Assembly (NCBI GenBank): GCA_947054185.1
Contig: CAMRVW010000095.1
Location: forward strand, 1 to 8,120
Origin: an uncultured Rikenellaceae bacterium
Lineage (GTDB): Bacteria; Bacteroidota; Bacteroidia; Bacteroidales; Rikenellaceae
Direction of reading: 5' to 3'
Length of the DNA stretch: 8,120 nucleotides
Part shown: one piece after another, positions 1 through 6,414 of the stretch
Layout of the letters: the number at the start of each line of letters is the position of its first letter
Position numbering within the stretch: the stretch's first letter is position 1
Notes under the pieces: generated by a model
Database searches by the model: none
What the model was told of the DNA's origin: nothing
What the model saw: the letters and a program-made list of their open reading frames with translations, nothing else
Translations under genes and position numbers: made by a program

Positions 1-240
1 CCTCGGCCGCCCTGCCTAAACAGAAATATGCGGGGGATAACAAATGTTTTCGTTTATCGCTGTCCCGCAAATAAAAGTTAGTCTGCGGACAAAACTGTGA
101 TGCATAAAAACAGTCAGGTAAAACCTCGCGGCAAAATAGTGCCGATATCAAAAGTCGCGGGGGAACAGCCTGACAGACAATAGTTCTGCCGCACCAAGCC
201 TGTTGAGAGTAAGAGCCGTGTGGGGTAAAATTGGGGATTC
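1..240. repeat. Gene-free stretch with short A-rich repeat units
   Basis: I see no credible gene here. Loosely similar units that start with GC or GCGG, run into an AAAA tract and end near GT begin at about 67, 85, 102 and 128. They resemble the clearer ~20-nt units GCAAAATAAACAGCAGT (546-562) and, on the minus strand, GCAAAATAAACGGCAGT (7842-7858). The string TATCAAAA at 146-153 also occurs in the terminator-like block at 491-498. This suggests the stretch belongs to the same repeat-rich intergenic family, in decayed form. The similarity was judged by eye and is weak. Confidence 0.3.
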
Positions 241-399
241 GGCAAGTATTGGTGTATGCCCGTTATGCTTTGCCGCAACTCTTCCGTTTATGTTTGCCAC
301 TCTGTCCTTATTTGTTTCTCATTGCCACCACACCCTTTCTGCGCAGTGGTCATGGCCCTTGTTTAAATATCATTCAGGCGCAGACCTCATGGGCCAAAA

Positions 400-458
400 A
401 CGGGAAATCAGATAAAGGTGTAAGACCCAAGTCGAAACACCTTTATCTGATTTCCCGT
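400..458 (+). repeat. Perfect 22-bp palindrome with 15-nt conserved loop, copy 1
   Basis: Positions 400-421 and 437-458 are perfect reverse complements over 22 bp. The 15-nt loop at 422-436 is AAGACCCAAGTCGAA. Inside the loop a further GAC/GTC pairing (424-426 with 431-433) is possible, leaving unequal AA and GAA side bulges. There is no T-tract directly after the stem on either strand, so a simple rho-independent terminator is not the obvious reading. The same loop, with two changes, caps a different perfect stem at 7952-7996. Confidence 0.9.
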
Positions 459-482
459 ACTTTCCCTTTAGTTTAGTTGTTC

Positions 483-514
483 CTCAAAAATATCAAAACG
501 GGGTCTGTGACCCC
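483..514 (-). terminator. Terminator-like hairpin downstream of the glycosyltransferase gene
   Basis: On the minus strand, GGGGTC (509-514) pairs with GACCCC (500-505) around a 3-nt loop. It is followed by G and then TTTTGATATTTTTGAG (483-498). The 6-bp GC-rich stem with a broken T-tract resembles a rho-independent terminator. It lies about 90 nt past the stop at 606. The equivalent stem and T-tract recur in the repeat copy downstream of radA. Function is inferred, and the interrupted T-tract lowers certainty. Confidence 0.5.
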
Positions 515-605
515 TCCCCCGGAAGGGCCGCCGGAGGCAGTGCCAGCAAAATAAACAGCAGTCCCCGCAAAGCAAAACGGCCGTTGCGGCAAAAAAAACA
601 CCCCA

Positions 606-1721
606 TTAACCACCCGTCACCGTCTCTGCCATACGGCGCCACGAGAATCGTTCTTTTTCGACGGCTATATTGGCTCTTAGGGCTGCATTGATGTCGGCAT
701 TGAAGCATCGTTGCATCGCCTCCGCCAAGCCATCCTTGCCGACCACATAACCCACCCTGCCGTCGGGCACTATCTCGGGCAACCCACCCACGGGGGTCAC
801 TATCATGGGGGTGCCGAAATGATAGGCTATCTGAGTCACTCCGCTCTGTGTGGCCGTCTTATAGGGCTGCACTATCATGTCGGAGGCACAGAAATATGCA
901 GCCACCATGACATCGGGTATGAATCGGTCATGCACCACCACGCTGTCAGATATGCCCAGAGACTCTATCAGTTGCATATACGCTGATTTGTCGGCATAAA
1001 ACTCGCCTGCCACCAACAGCGTCTTCCCCTTGGCGCCATCGCTCTCTTTGTAATAGGCCCATGCCTCGAGCAGGTCGTCCAATCCCTTATAATCACGTAT
1101 AAGGCCGAAAAAGAGCGCATAGCGTTCCGACGGGTCGAGGCCTATGAGGTCGCATGCCCGGACGCGCTCTATGGGTTCACCGTAATTGGAATATATGGGA
1201 TGCGGAGCGAAAGAGACCGGCTTGCCGCTGTCGAACATGGCCAATTCGCCTTCGACCTGACGACTCATGCAGACGAAACGATCTGCCGAACCGATAAAGT
1301 AACGCGTGAGCATATTGTCATAGAAGTGACGCTCATGCGGTATTATGTTGTCGGCCAAGGCCACCACCTCTATGCCTGCCTTGCGCACCATGCGACACAC
1401 GCTCCCGAGCGCCGGGGCGAGGTATGGCGACCAGTAACGCACGAAGAGCATGTCGGGGCGGCGACGTTTTATCTCGCCTGCCGTCTTTAGCCAGCTCCAC
1501 GGCGCTATCGAGTTCAACATGCGGTCTATGACAAGATCGTCGGGTGCGGGCGAATCGCTGTATTGGGTCTTGCCGGGGAAGAGAAACGAGGGGTATTGAA
1601 GCGTAAAGGTTATTATCTCGACATCATGCCCCATGTCGGACAACTGGCGGGCCAACATCTCGTTGAACGAAGCTATGCCCCCGCGATAGGGATGAGCCGT
1701 ACCAAGAAAAACTATCTTCAT
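606..1721 (-). CDS. GT-B fold glycosyltransferase, GT4-like
   Basis: This 371-residue protein is a probable cytoplasmic glycosyltransferase that moves a sugar from a nucleotide-sugar donor, most likely in surface-polysaccharide or lipopolysaccharide synthesis. Donor and acceptor cannot be read from the sequence. The N-terminal acceptor domain opens with MKIVFLGTAHPYRGGIASF, whose glycine pair (14-15) is typical of GT4 enzymes. DNIIPHE lies at 124-130. The C-terminal nucleotide-binding domain holds FFGLIRDYKGLDDLLEA (204-220), QSGVTQIAY (292-300) and VGGLPEIV (311-318). Both glutamates of the usual EX7E motif appear to be replaced (around 290 and 298), although the flanking pattern is intact; I believe this is typical of a Bacteroidota subgroup. 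The start is supported by AT-rich upstream sequence. The gene follows waaA after 205 nt on the same strand, which fits an envelope-glycan role. Confidence 0.88.
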   Translation of the reverse strand: MKIVFLGTAHPYRGGIASFNEMLARQLSDMGHDVEIITFTLQYPSFLFPGKTQYSDSPAPDDLVIDRMLNSIAPWSWLKTAGEIKRRRPDMLFVRYWSPYLAPALGSVCRMVRKAGIEVVALADNIIPHERHFYDNMLTRYFIGSADRFVCMSRQVEGELAMFDSGKPVSFAPHPIYSNYGEPIERVRACDLIGLDPSERYALFFGLIRDYKGLDDLLEAWAYYKESDGAKGKTLLVAGEFYADKSAYMQLIESLGISDSVVVHDRFIPDVMVAAYFCASDMIVQPYKTATQSGVTQIAYHFGTPMIVTPVGGLPEIVPDGRVGYVVGKDGLAEAMQRCFNADINAALRANIAVEKERFSWRRMAETVTGG

Positions 1722-1820
1722 ATCAATCTTTTATTACTCGCAATGGGCATGAAAGGCCGCAAAAATCAAAAAAGTTCAAACAGCCATGAAACGACCCCCA
1801 AAAACCTAAAAGGCAGAAAG

Positions 1821-1900
1821 CCTCGAACAACCTCAAAACAGGCAATAAAGCCCCTGAAAAATAACCACGAACAGCCTCCAAAATCTCACAAAAGCCCCTG
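1821..1900. repeat. Imperfect direct repeat, 36-nt units at 44-nt spacing
   Basis: Positions 1821-1856 and 1865-1900 align without gaps at 27 of 36 bases, both ending in AAAGCCCCTG. They lie in the 205-nt gap between waaA and the glycosyltransferase gene, a stretch with very few G residues on the + strand. A third, badly decayed unit may lie nearer the glycosyltransferase start. No perfect TAnnTTTG promoter element was found here for that gene, so co-transcription with waaA is plausible. Confidence 0.4.
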
Positions 1901-1926
1901 TCAACAAAACCTTGCGCAGCATGATT

Positions 1927-3165
1927 TTACAACAAGCCGTGGTCGAGAATCTTCTTGACGGCCCCTTTGCCGCCGAGCACAAAACTGCGGGCCGCCTCGG
2001 CTCTTGAGCGCATGATATCAGGGTTGTCGAGCAGCCTGCCGAGCCATGTTATCGCCTCGTCAGACGACGATAGCGACCGTGCGGCTCCCGCCTCTATAAG
2101 GCCTATCGCCTCACTGAAGCGCTTGTAATTGGGTCCGAATGCTATGGGCATGCCGAAGGTCGCCGCCTCAAGAGTGTTATGTATGCCCACGCCGAAACCT
2201 CCTCCTATATAGGCTGCAAAACCGTACCGATAAACGCGCGAGAGCTGGCCTATGGTGTCGAGAATCATCACCCGTGCCGAAGAGGCCCCTCCGGCAGCGT
2301 CATAGTCGGTGAAACGCACCACCGATGCCCCGAGTGACGATATACGCTCGCAAAGCGACATTATCTTGGCATGCCCCAGCTCATGGGGGGCTATGATGAA
2401 ACGTATGCCGGGATAAGCGGCTATGAGCTCGACTATGATATCGTCGTCGGGCGGCCATGTACTGCCGGCCACGAACACCTTGTCGTCGCCCACGAAGTCG
2501 ACAACGCGCGCATCGGGCAGTGCGGCGGTCTCGACAATCTCTATGACACGGTCGAATCGCGTGTCGCCGCACACGGTGACATTATCTATCCCCACAGAGG
2601 CCAGCAGCAGACGTGACTGTTCGTTCTGCACGAAGAGGTGGTCGAAACAGCGCAACAGCCTGCGATAACCGCCTCCGTAAGTGCGGAAGAAGAGCTGCGA
2701 GGGCGAGAATATGGCCGAAACCACATAGGTGCGCACACCGCGCCGTCTCAATGCCGTAAGGTAATTCTTCCAAAACTCATACTTTATGAACACCGCCACC
2801 TCGGGATGGGCAATGTCGAGAAAACGTCGTACACGACCGGGCGTATCCAATGGCAGATAGAATATATAATCGGCCCCCTTGTAATCTTTGCGCACCTCAT
2901 AGCCCGATGGCGAAAAGAATGTAAGCAATATCTTGTGACCGGGGTGACGCTTGGCAAATTCCTCAATAAGGGGACGCCCCTGCTCGAACTCGCCCAACGA
3001 GGCGGCATGAAACCACGCCACACGGTCGGTGGGCGATATGCTCTCTCTCATGCGGGCGAATATGCGACGCCTGCCTTTGGTCCACGCCGCAGCCTTGGGG
3101 TTGAACGGCGATAAAAGTCTTACAACAAGAGCATAAAGCTCCAAAGCCAGATTATAGAGTATCAT
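1927..3165 (-). CDS. waaA: 3-deoxy-D-manno-octulosonic acid (Kdo) transferase
   Basis: WaaA (KdtA, family GT30) transfers Kdo from CMP-Kdo to the lipid A precursor at the inner face of the inner membrane, the first step of core oligosaccharide assembly. The 412-residue length is usual for the family. An N-terminal hydrophobic segment (about 4-20) would anchor it. WFHAASLGEFEQ (51-62) carries the conserved glutamate E59 expected as catalytic base. IKYEFWKNY (127-135), GSTWPPDD (234-241) and IAPHE (258-262) follow. The CMP-Kdo binding half shows ILDTIGQLSRVYRYG (301-315), IGGGFGVGIHN (320-330) and ATFGMPIAFGPNYKRFSEA (335-353). The ATG overlaps the mrp stop as ATGA (3162-3165), so the two genes are almost certainly co-transcribed and probably translationally coupled. 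How many Kdo residues it adds cannot be told from the sequence. Confidence 0.96.
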   Translation of the reverse strand: MILYNLALELYALVVRLLSPFNPKAAAWTKGRRRIFARMRESISPTDRVAWFHAASLGEFEQGRPLIEEFAKRHPGHKILLTFFSPSGYEVRKDYKGADYIFYLPLDTPGRVRRFLDIAHPEVAVFIKYEFWKNYLTALRRRGVRTYVVSAIFSPSQLFFRTYGGGYRRLLRCFDHLFVQNEQSRLLLASVGIDNVTVCGDTRFDRVIEIVETAALPDARVVDFVGDDKVFVAGSTWPPDDDIIVELIAAYPGIRFIIAPHELGHAKIMSLCERISSLGASVVRFTDYDAAGGASSARVMILDTIGQLSRVYRYGFAAYIGGGFGVGIHNTLEAATFGMPIAFGPNYKRFSEAIGLIEAGAARSLSSSDEAITWLGRLLDNPDIMRSRAEAARSFVLGGKGAVKKILDHGLL

Positions 3166-4208
3166 CCCAATTTTACGATCAGTCTGTTTGCAAGTTCTTC
3201 AAATATGCGAGTGGTCTGCGGCTCGGTCAGGGCGGCAGGCTCTCCGGTGTCGCCACCGTCTGCCACGCCCATTATCAGAGGCACCTGTGCCAGCAGCTCC
3301 ACACCCTCGCGCTCGGCCAGTGGAGCCACACCCTCGCGTCCGAATATGTAATAGCGGTTGTCAGGCAACTCGCGCGGGGTAAACCACGACATATTCTCCA
3401 CAATGCCCAGCACGGGCACATTCACCTTTTCTGCCCTGAACATGGATATGCCTCTCAATACATCGGCCTGCGCCACCTGCTGCGGGGTGCTCACGATAAG
3501 CGCCCCCTCTATGCCCAGCTCCTGTATCACCGTAAGGTGTATGTCGCCCGTTCCCGGCGGCAGGTCTATCAGCAGAAAGTCGAGCTCGCCCCATGCCGTC
3601 TGGTTCATAAGCTGGCGTAATGCGTTGGTGGCCATGGGTCCGCGCCATACCAAGGCATCCTCGGGCTTTATGAAGAAGCCTATCGACATCACCTTGACGC
3701 CGTAACGCTCGGCCGGCTCGATAGACTCGTGCCCCTCATGACCTGAGGCGACAGGCAGATAGCCCTCCAAGGCGAACATCTTGGGCATGCTCGGGCCATA
3801 TATGTCGGCGTCGAGCACACCCGTCCTGTAACCGAGCCGCGAGAGGGTCACAGCCAGCGATGCCGTCACCGTCGACTTGCCCACGCCGCCTTTGCCCGAC
3901 GATATGGCGATTATGTGTTTTACGGCCCTCGCCACGGGTGCCGGCGTCTCTCTTTTGACTGCTTTGGGTGCAGGCTCCTTAATGAGTACCGTTATCTGTG
4001 TGCCGGGGAACACCTCGTCGATGGCAGCAATGGCAGCTTTCTTTATGGCCGGAGCAAAAGGATCGCGCGCACGGGTCAGCGCCAATGTGAAACGCACCGT
4101 CTCCCCGTCTGCCTCAAGGCCCTCAACCATACCGGCAGAGACAATGTCACAACCGTGCTCGGGATGAACCACGGTCGACAACAGAGCTGTTATCTCCTCT
4201 TTAGTCAT
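3162..4208 (-). CDS. mrp: Mrp/ApbC/Nbp35-family P-loop ATPase (iron-sulfur cluster carrier type)
   Basis: Members of this family bind ATP and an Fe-S cluster and pass the cluster to apo-proteins in the cytoplasm. The 348-residue protein has an N-terminal MIP18/DUF59-like domain (about 1-80), a short Ala/Pro/Lys linker (80-96) and a ParA/MinD-type ATPase domain (97-348). The deviant Walker A is GKGGVGKST (105-113), with the signature lysine early in the loop. DADIYGPSMP (133-142) is the switch I region and LLIDLPPGTGD (212-222) the Walker B region. After ENMSWF (271-276) most family members have CxxC; this protein reads TPRELPDNRYYIFG instead, and its only cysteine is C20. I recall the same replacement in other Bacteroidota Mrp proteins, so it is probably a lineage trait. 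It is first in a minus-strand unit with waaA, behind a long leader and a candidate promoter at 4477-4484. Confidence 0.94.
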   Translation of the reverse strand: MTKEEITALLSTVVHPEHGCDIVSAGMVEGLEADGETVRFTLALTRARDPFAPAIKKAAIAAIDEVFPGTQITVLIKEPAPKAVKRETPAPVARAVKHIIAISSGKGGVGKSTVTASLAVTLSRLGYRTGVLDADIYGPSMPKMFALEGYLPVASGHEGHESIEPAERYGVKVMSIGFFIKPEDALVWRGPMATNALRQLMNQTAWGELDFLLIDLPPGTGDIHLTVIQELGIEGALIVSTPQQVAQADVLRGISMFRAEKVNVPVLGIVENMSWFTPRELPDNRYYIFGREGVAPLAEREGVELLAQVPLIMGVADGGDTGEPAALTEPQTTRIFEELANRLIVKLG

Positions 4209-4211
4209 ATA

Positions 4212-4470
4212 TCTCGTGTTTATCGATTATGCTTGTCTGTCATTTGTCCGGCTTTCCCCGGCAAAAGTTTTGTTTTCCATCGAAGGCTCCGGATGCTCTC
4301 AAAGCCATGCTTGATAACCCGGCAACCACGCCTTCGGTCCCCGCCCCGTTTACATCTGATGTCCGTTACCGCTCTTATCCGGCATCACCGGACACAGGTA
4401 AGCCCAAAGGCCCGTGCCCACGGTGACCGCCCTCAGGTGTCGTTTTTTCAATAAAAAATCGTCCGATCGC
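4212..4470 (-). ncRNA. Possible structured leader RNA or ncRNA upstream of mrp
   Basis: Between mrp and the AT-rich promoter zone lies about 260 nt of GC-rich, apparently non-coding sequence. Nested stems are visible: CGAAGGC/GCCTTCG (4281-4287 with 4330-4336) encloses CCGG/CCGG (4289-4292 with 4319-4322) and AAGC/GCTT (4302-4305 with 4309-4312). A second stem pairs 4386-4390 with 4421-4425, continued by 4393-4398 with 4411-4416. The mismatches in that second stem become G-U wobbles only on the minus strand, favouring a minus-strand RNA. A 5-bp hairpin at 4378-4382/4388-4392 would compete with it, as in a switching leader. I cannot match it to tmRNA, SRP RNA, RNase P RNA or a riboswitch class I know. 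A 17-codon frame (4227-4280) and a longer + strand frame overlap it; neither looks genuine. Confidence 0.33.
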
Positions 4471-4476
4471 CAGATA

Positions 4477-4484
4477 CAAAGATA
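4477..4484 (-). promoter_or_regulatory. Candidate promoter -7 element for mrp-waaA
   Basis: On the minus strand this reads TATCTTTG, a perfect match to the Bacteroidota primary sigma factor element TAnnTTTG. It sits in an AT-rich stretch (4455-4529). A TTTG occurs upstream (4500-4503), but only 15 nt away, shorter than the usual ~19-21, so the -33 element is doubtful. If used, the mrp leader would be about 260 nt. No equally good element faces sppA. Confidence 0.4.
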
Positions 4485-4529
4485 TTTTATTTATTTTTAC
4501 AAAATTGAATTATTCTTAAAAATAAATAT

Positions 4530-6296
4530 ATGAAGCAGTTTTTAAAGAACGTTCTCGCCTGTATCGTTGCCATTGTCGTGTGCGGCACCGCCAACATGGT
4601 TTTCATGCTTACGCTGATTGTAATGTTCAACCTATCATATAAATCGGATGCCACCCACCGGTCTGTCAAAAGGGGCAGTGTGCTTGAGATAACTTTGAGA
4701 GAGAGCATCTCAGACAACCCGTCACAGCCTCCGGTATCGGCCTCGCTCTTTACCGGCAGGGTGTCGGTCAACAGGCAGATGGCGCTGCTCGATGTCGTAC
4801 AAGCCATAGAGACGGCAGCCACAGATAGCCGTATAGATGCGATATATCTCAATATAGACACTCCTGTATCAATAGGTATTGCTTCCATGTCGGAGATACG
4901 CAAGGCGCTGAGCATGTTTGCCGCCTCGGGCAAGCCCATAATAAGCTATGCCGACAGTTATTCGCAAAGCTCTTATTATCTCAGCTCTGTCTCTGACCGC
5001 ATCTATCTCAACCCGGCAGGCTCACTCGAATGGCAGGGCATGGCCTCGGATGTGATATTCTTCAAAGGCCTGCTCGACAAGATGGATGTGCACCCGCAGA
5101 TCATACGCCACGGACGGTACAAAAGCGCCATAGAGCCCTTCACCGAGACGACCATGAGTCCGGAGAGCCGCCACCAGTCAGAGGTGCTGGTAAAGTCGAT
5201 ATGGAGCAACATCGTCTCCGAAATATCGGCCTCGCGCTCCATCGACTCGGCGGCGCTTCAGAAGTATGCCGACGAGCTTTCGGTATATTCGCCGCAAAAG
5301 GGCGTCGAGACAGGCCTTATAGACTCGCTTCTTTACCGCGACCAAATGACGGAGGTGCTGACATCGCTCTTGGGCGACAACCACACCCTGCTCTCTTTTG
5401 CCGACTATGTCGCCGCATGCTCGACCGCCTCAACGGCACCGGGCGACCGCATAGAGGTAATATATGCCGAGGGCGACATTGTCGACGGCACAGGCCGGCG
5501 AGGCGAGGTCGGCAGCCATTCTCTGTGCGAGGCCTTGGAGGAGGCATGCGACGACGACAACGTCAAAGCCGTGGTGTTGCGCATCAACAGCCCGGGCGGC
5601 TCGGCCATGGCTGCCGACATAATAGCCCGTCAGGTGAGCCTGCTGCAAAAAGAGAAACCCGTTGTGGTATCCATGGGCGATTATGCCGCCTCGGGCGGTT
5701 ATTATATCGCAGCTCCCGCCGACATAATATGTGCCGACCACGCCACCATCACAGGTTCCATAGGCGTGTTCGGCCTTAGCTTCGACATAGGCGAAGCGCT
5801 CGAAGAGCACCTCGGGGTGACTCACTCCACTGTCAAGACCAATGCATACGCCGATATGGGCAATATGATGAGGCCCATAAGCCGCTATGAACAAAAACGT
5901 CTGCAATCGTCTGTCGACCGCACATACGACCGTTTCGTGGCTGTGGTGGCAGAGGGTCGCAACCTCAGCCGCGCTTATGTTGACAGCATTGCCCAAGGGC
6001 GTGTGTGGAGCGGTGCCGACGCCGTCGACATAGGTCTGGCCGACACCTATGGAGGGCTGTCGGAGGCTGTGTTGTTGGCAGCCGAGGCAGCCGGACTCGG
6101 CGATTACACCATAACCACCCGCAACAACGGGCAGAAACATATCAGCCTTTTACTCAAACTATTTGAAGAAAACGTGCTGGCAGAGTCCGATGACATGACG
6201 CTCTTTATGAAACGCACCGAAGAACGTCTGCGCCGCATGGCCCGCCACAACAACAAGGTAATGGCACTCATGCCATTCGAAATGAGGAGGCTTTAA
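4530..6296 (+). CDS. sppA: Signal peptide peptidase SppA, 67K type
   Basis: SppA is a membrane-anchored serine protease (peptidase family S49) that degrades cleaved signal peptides. The 588-residue length fits the long 67K form, with two tandem S49 domains. A hydrophobic N-terminal segment (about 8-34) anchors it, with the rest expected outside the cytoplasmic membrane. The Ser-Lys dyad is intact: K198 in GRYKSAIEPF (195-204) from the N-terminal domain and S388 in GDYAASGGYYIA (383-394) from the C-terminal domain. RINSPGGSAMAADI (351-364), ITGSIGVFG (407-415) and GRVWSGADAVDIGLAD (490-505) are further C-terminal family motifs. The ATG is preceded by an A/T-only stretch, as usual for this phylum, with no clear Shine-Dalgarno. 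It diverges from mrp across 321 nt and is followed by radA after 118 nt; whether it is co-transcribed with radA is unclear. Confidence 0.96.
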   Translation: MKQFLKNVLACIVAIVVCGTANMVFMLTLIVMFNLSYKSDATHRSVKRGSVLEITLRESISDNPSQPPVSASLFTGRVSVNRQMALLDVVQAIETAATDSRIDAIYLNIDTPVSIGIASMSEIRKALSMFAASGKPIISYADSYSQSSYYLSSVSDRIYLNPAGSLEWQGMASDVIFFKGLLDKMDVHPQIIRHGRYKSAIEPFTETTMSPESRHQSEVLVKSIWSNIVSEISASRSIDSAALQKYADELSVYSPQKGVETGLIDSLLYRDQMTEVLTSLLGDNHTLLSFADYVAACSTASTAPGDRIEVIYAEGDIVDGTGRRGEVGSHSLCEALEEACDDDNVKAVVLRINSPGGSAMAADIIARQVSLLQKEKPVVVSMGDYAASGGYYIAAPADIICADHATITGSIGVFGLSFDIGEALEEHLGVTHSTVKTNAYADMGNMMRPISRYEQKRLQSSVDRTYDRFVAVVAEGRNLSRAYVDSIAQGRVWSGADAVDIGLADTYGGLSEAVLLAAEAAGLGDYTITTRNNGQKHISLLLKLFEENVLAESDDMTLFMKRTEERLRRMARHNNKVMALMPFEMRRL

Positions 6297-6381
6297 AAAC
6301 CGGGGCCGCATCGTGTAAGAACGGGCAATGATCTTTCCGCATCAATCACGGGCCATTTCCTGAAACACGGAATGCGGCAGA

Positions 6382-6389
6382 TACATTTT
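6382..6389 (+). promoter_or_regulatory. Weak candidate promoter element for radA
   Basis: TACATTTT matches the Bacteroidota TAnnTTTG element at all positions but the last, 25 nt before the radA ATG. A TTTC lies about 22 nt upstream (6356-6359) and could serve as a poor -33 element. The alternative is read-through from sppA, whose stop is 118 nt upstream of radA. Confidence 0.2.
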
Positions 6390-6414
6390 AATAACAGAGA
6401 CAAAGAGCTGTGAT

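Larger units (their letters stand above)
241..600 (-). repeat. Dispersed intergenic repeat, copy 1 (inverted relative to copy 2)
   Basis: Read on the minus strand, this stretch matches 7801-8120 in the same block order. Block 1 is 507-562 against 7842-7897: 54 of 56 bases match, including 38 identical bases at 507-544. Block 2 is 483-506 against 7909-7932: 23 of 24 match. Next comes a palindrome (400-458 against 7952-7996). Block 3 is about 328-365 against 8037-8074, sharing GAAAGGGTGTGG and CATGACC. Block 4 is about 286-307 against 8074-8092, sharing GACAGAG and GGCAAACA. Between blocks the sequence differs in bases and length. The copy starts directly at the 3' end of the glycosyltransferase gene. 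I see no transposase and no terminal target duplication, so the element is non-coding. Its outer limit near 241 is uncertain. Confidence 0.85.

Noticed and set aside
400..458. Integron attC site or CRISPR repeat as an explanation for the palindrome.
   Set aside because: The core sites expected for attC (GTTRRRY/RYYYAAC) are not seen and no integrase is near. There is a single palindrome per locus, not a regular repeat-spacer array.
203..476. Two overlapping + strand open frames of 70 and 81 codons in the left flank.
   Set aside because: They run through the dispersed repeat, resemble no protein I know, and are frames over non-coding palindromic DNA.
591..598. T8 run on the minus strand just after the glycosyltransferase stop as its terminator.
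   Set aside because: No convincing stem precedes it; the GGGGTC/GACCCC hairpin further on is the better candidate.
241..600. Insertion sequence or MITE with a transposase.
   Set aside because: No transposase frame, clear terminal inverted repeats or target duplications are visible in either copy.
4227..4280. Minus-strand 17-codon frame ahead of mrp with GGAG upstream, a possible upstream ORF.
   Set aside because: Too short to judge from one sequence. It overlaps one side of the nested hairpin, so conservation would be needed before calling it.
3915..4454. + strand open frame of 179 codons spanning the mrp start and its leader.
   Set aside because: It overlaps a well-supported gene on the other strand over almost 300 nt and has no recognisable domain.
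5030..6140. Long open frames in other phases and on the opposite strand within sppA (5030-5779 plus, 5430-6140 minus).
   Set aside because: The sppA frame carries all family motifs in order; the others are shadow frames in GC-rich coding sequence with no recognised domains.
6305..6378. Inverted GCCGCAT (6305-6311) and ATGCGGC (6372-6378), with an extra CCGCAT at 6337, between sppA and radA.
   Set aside because: Only 6-7 bp with a long loop and no T-tract; likely chance, so not called a terminator.
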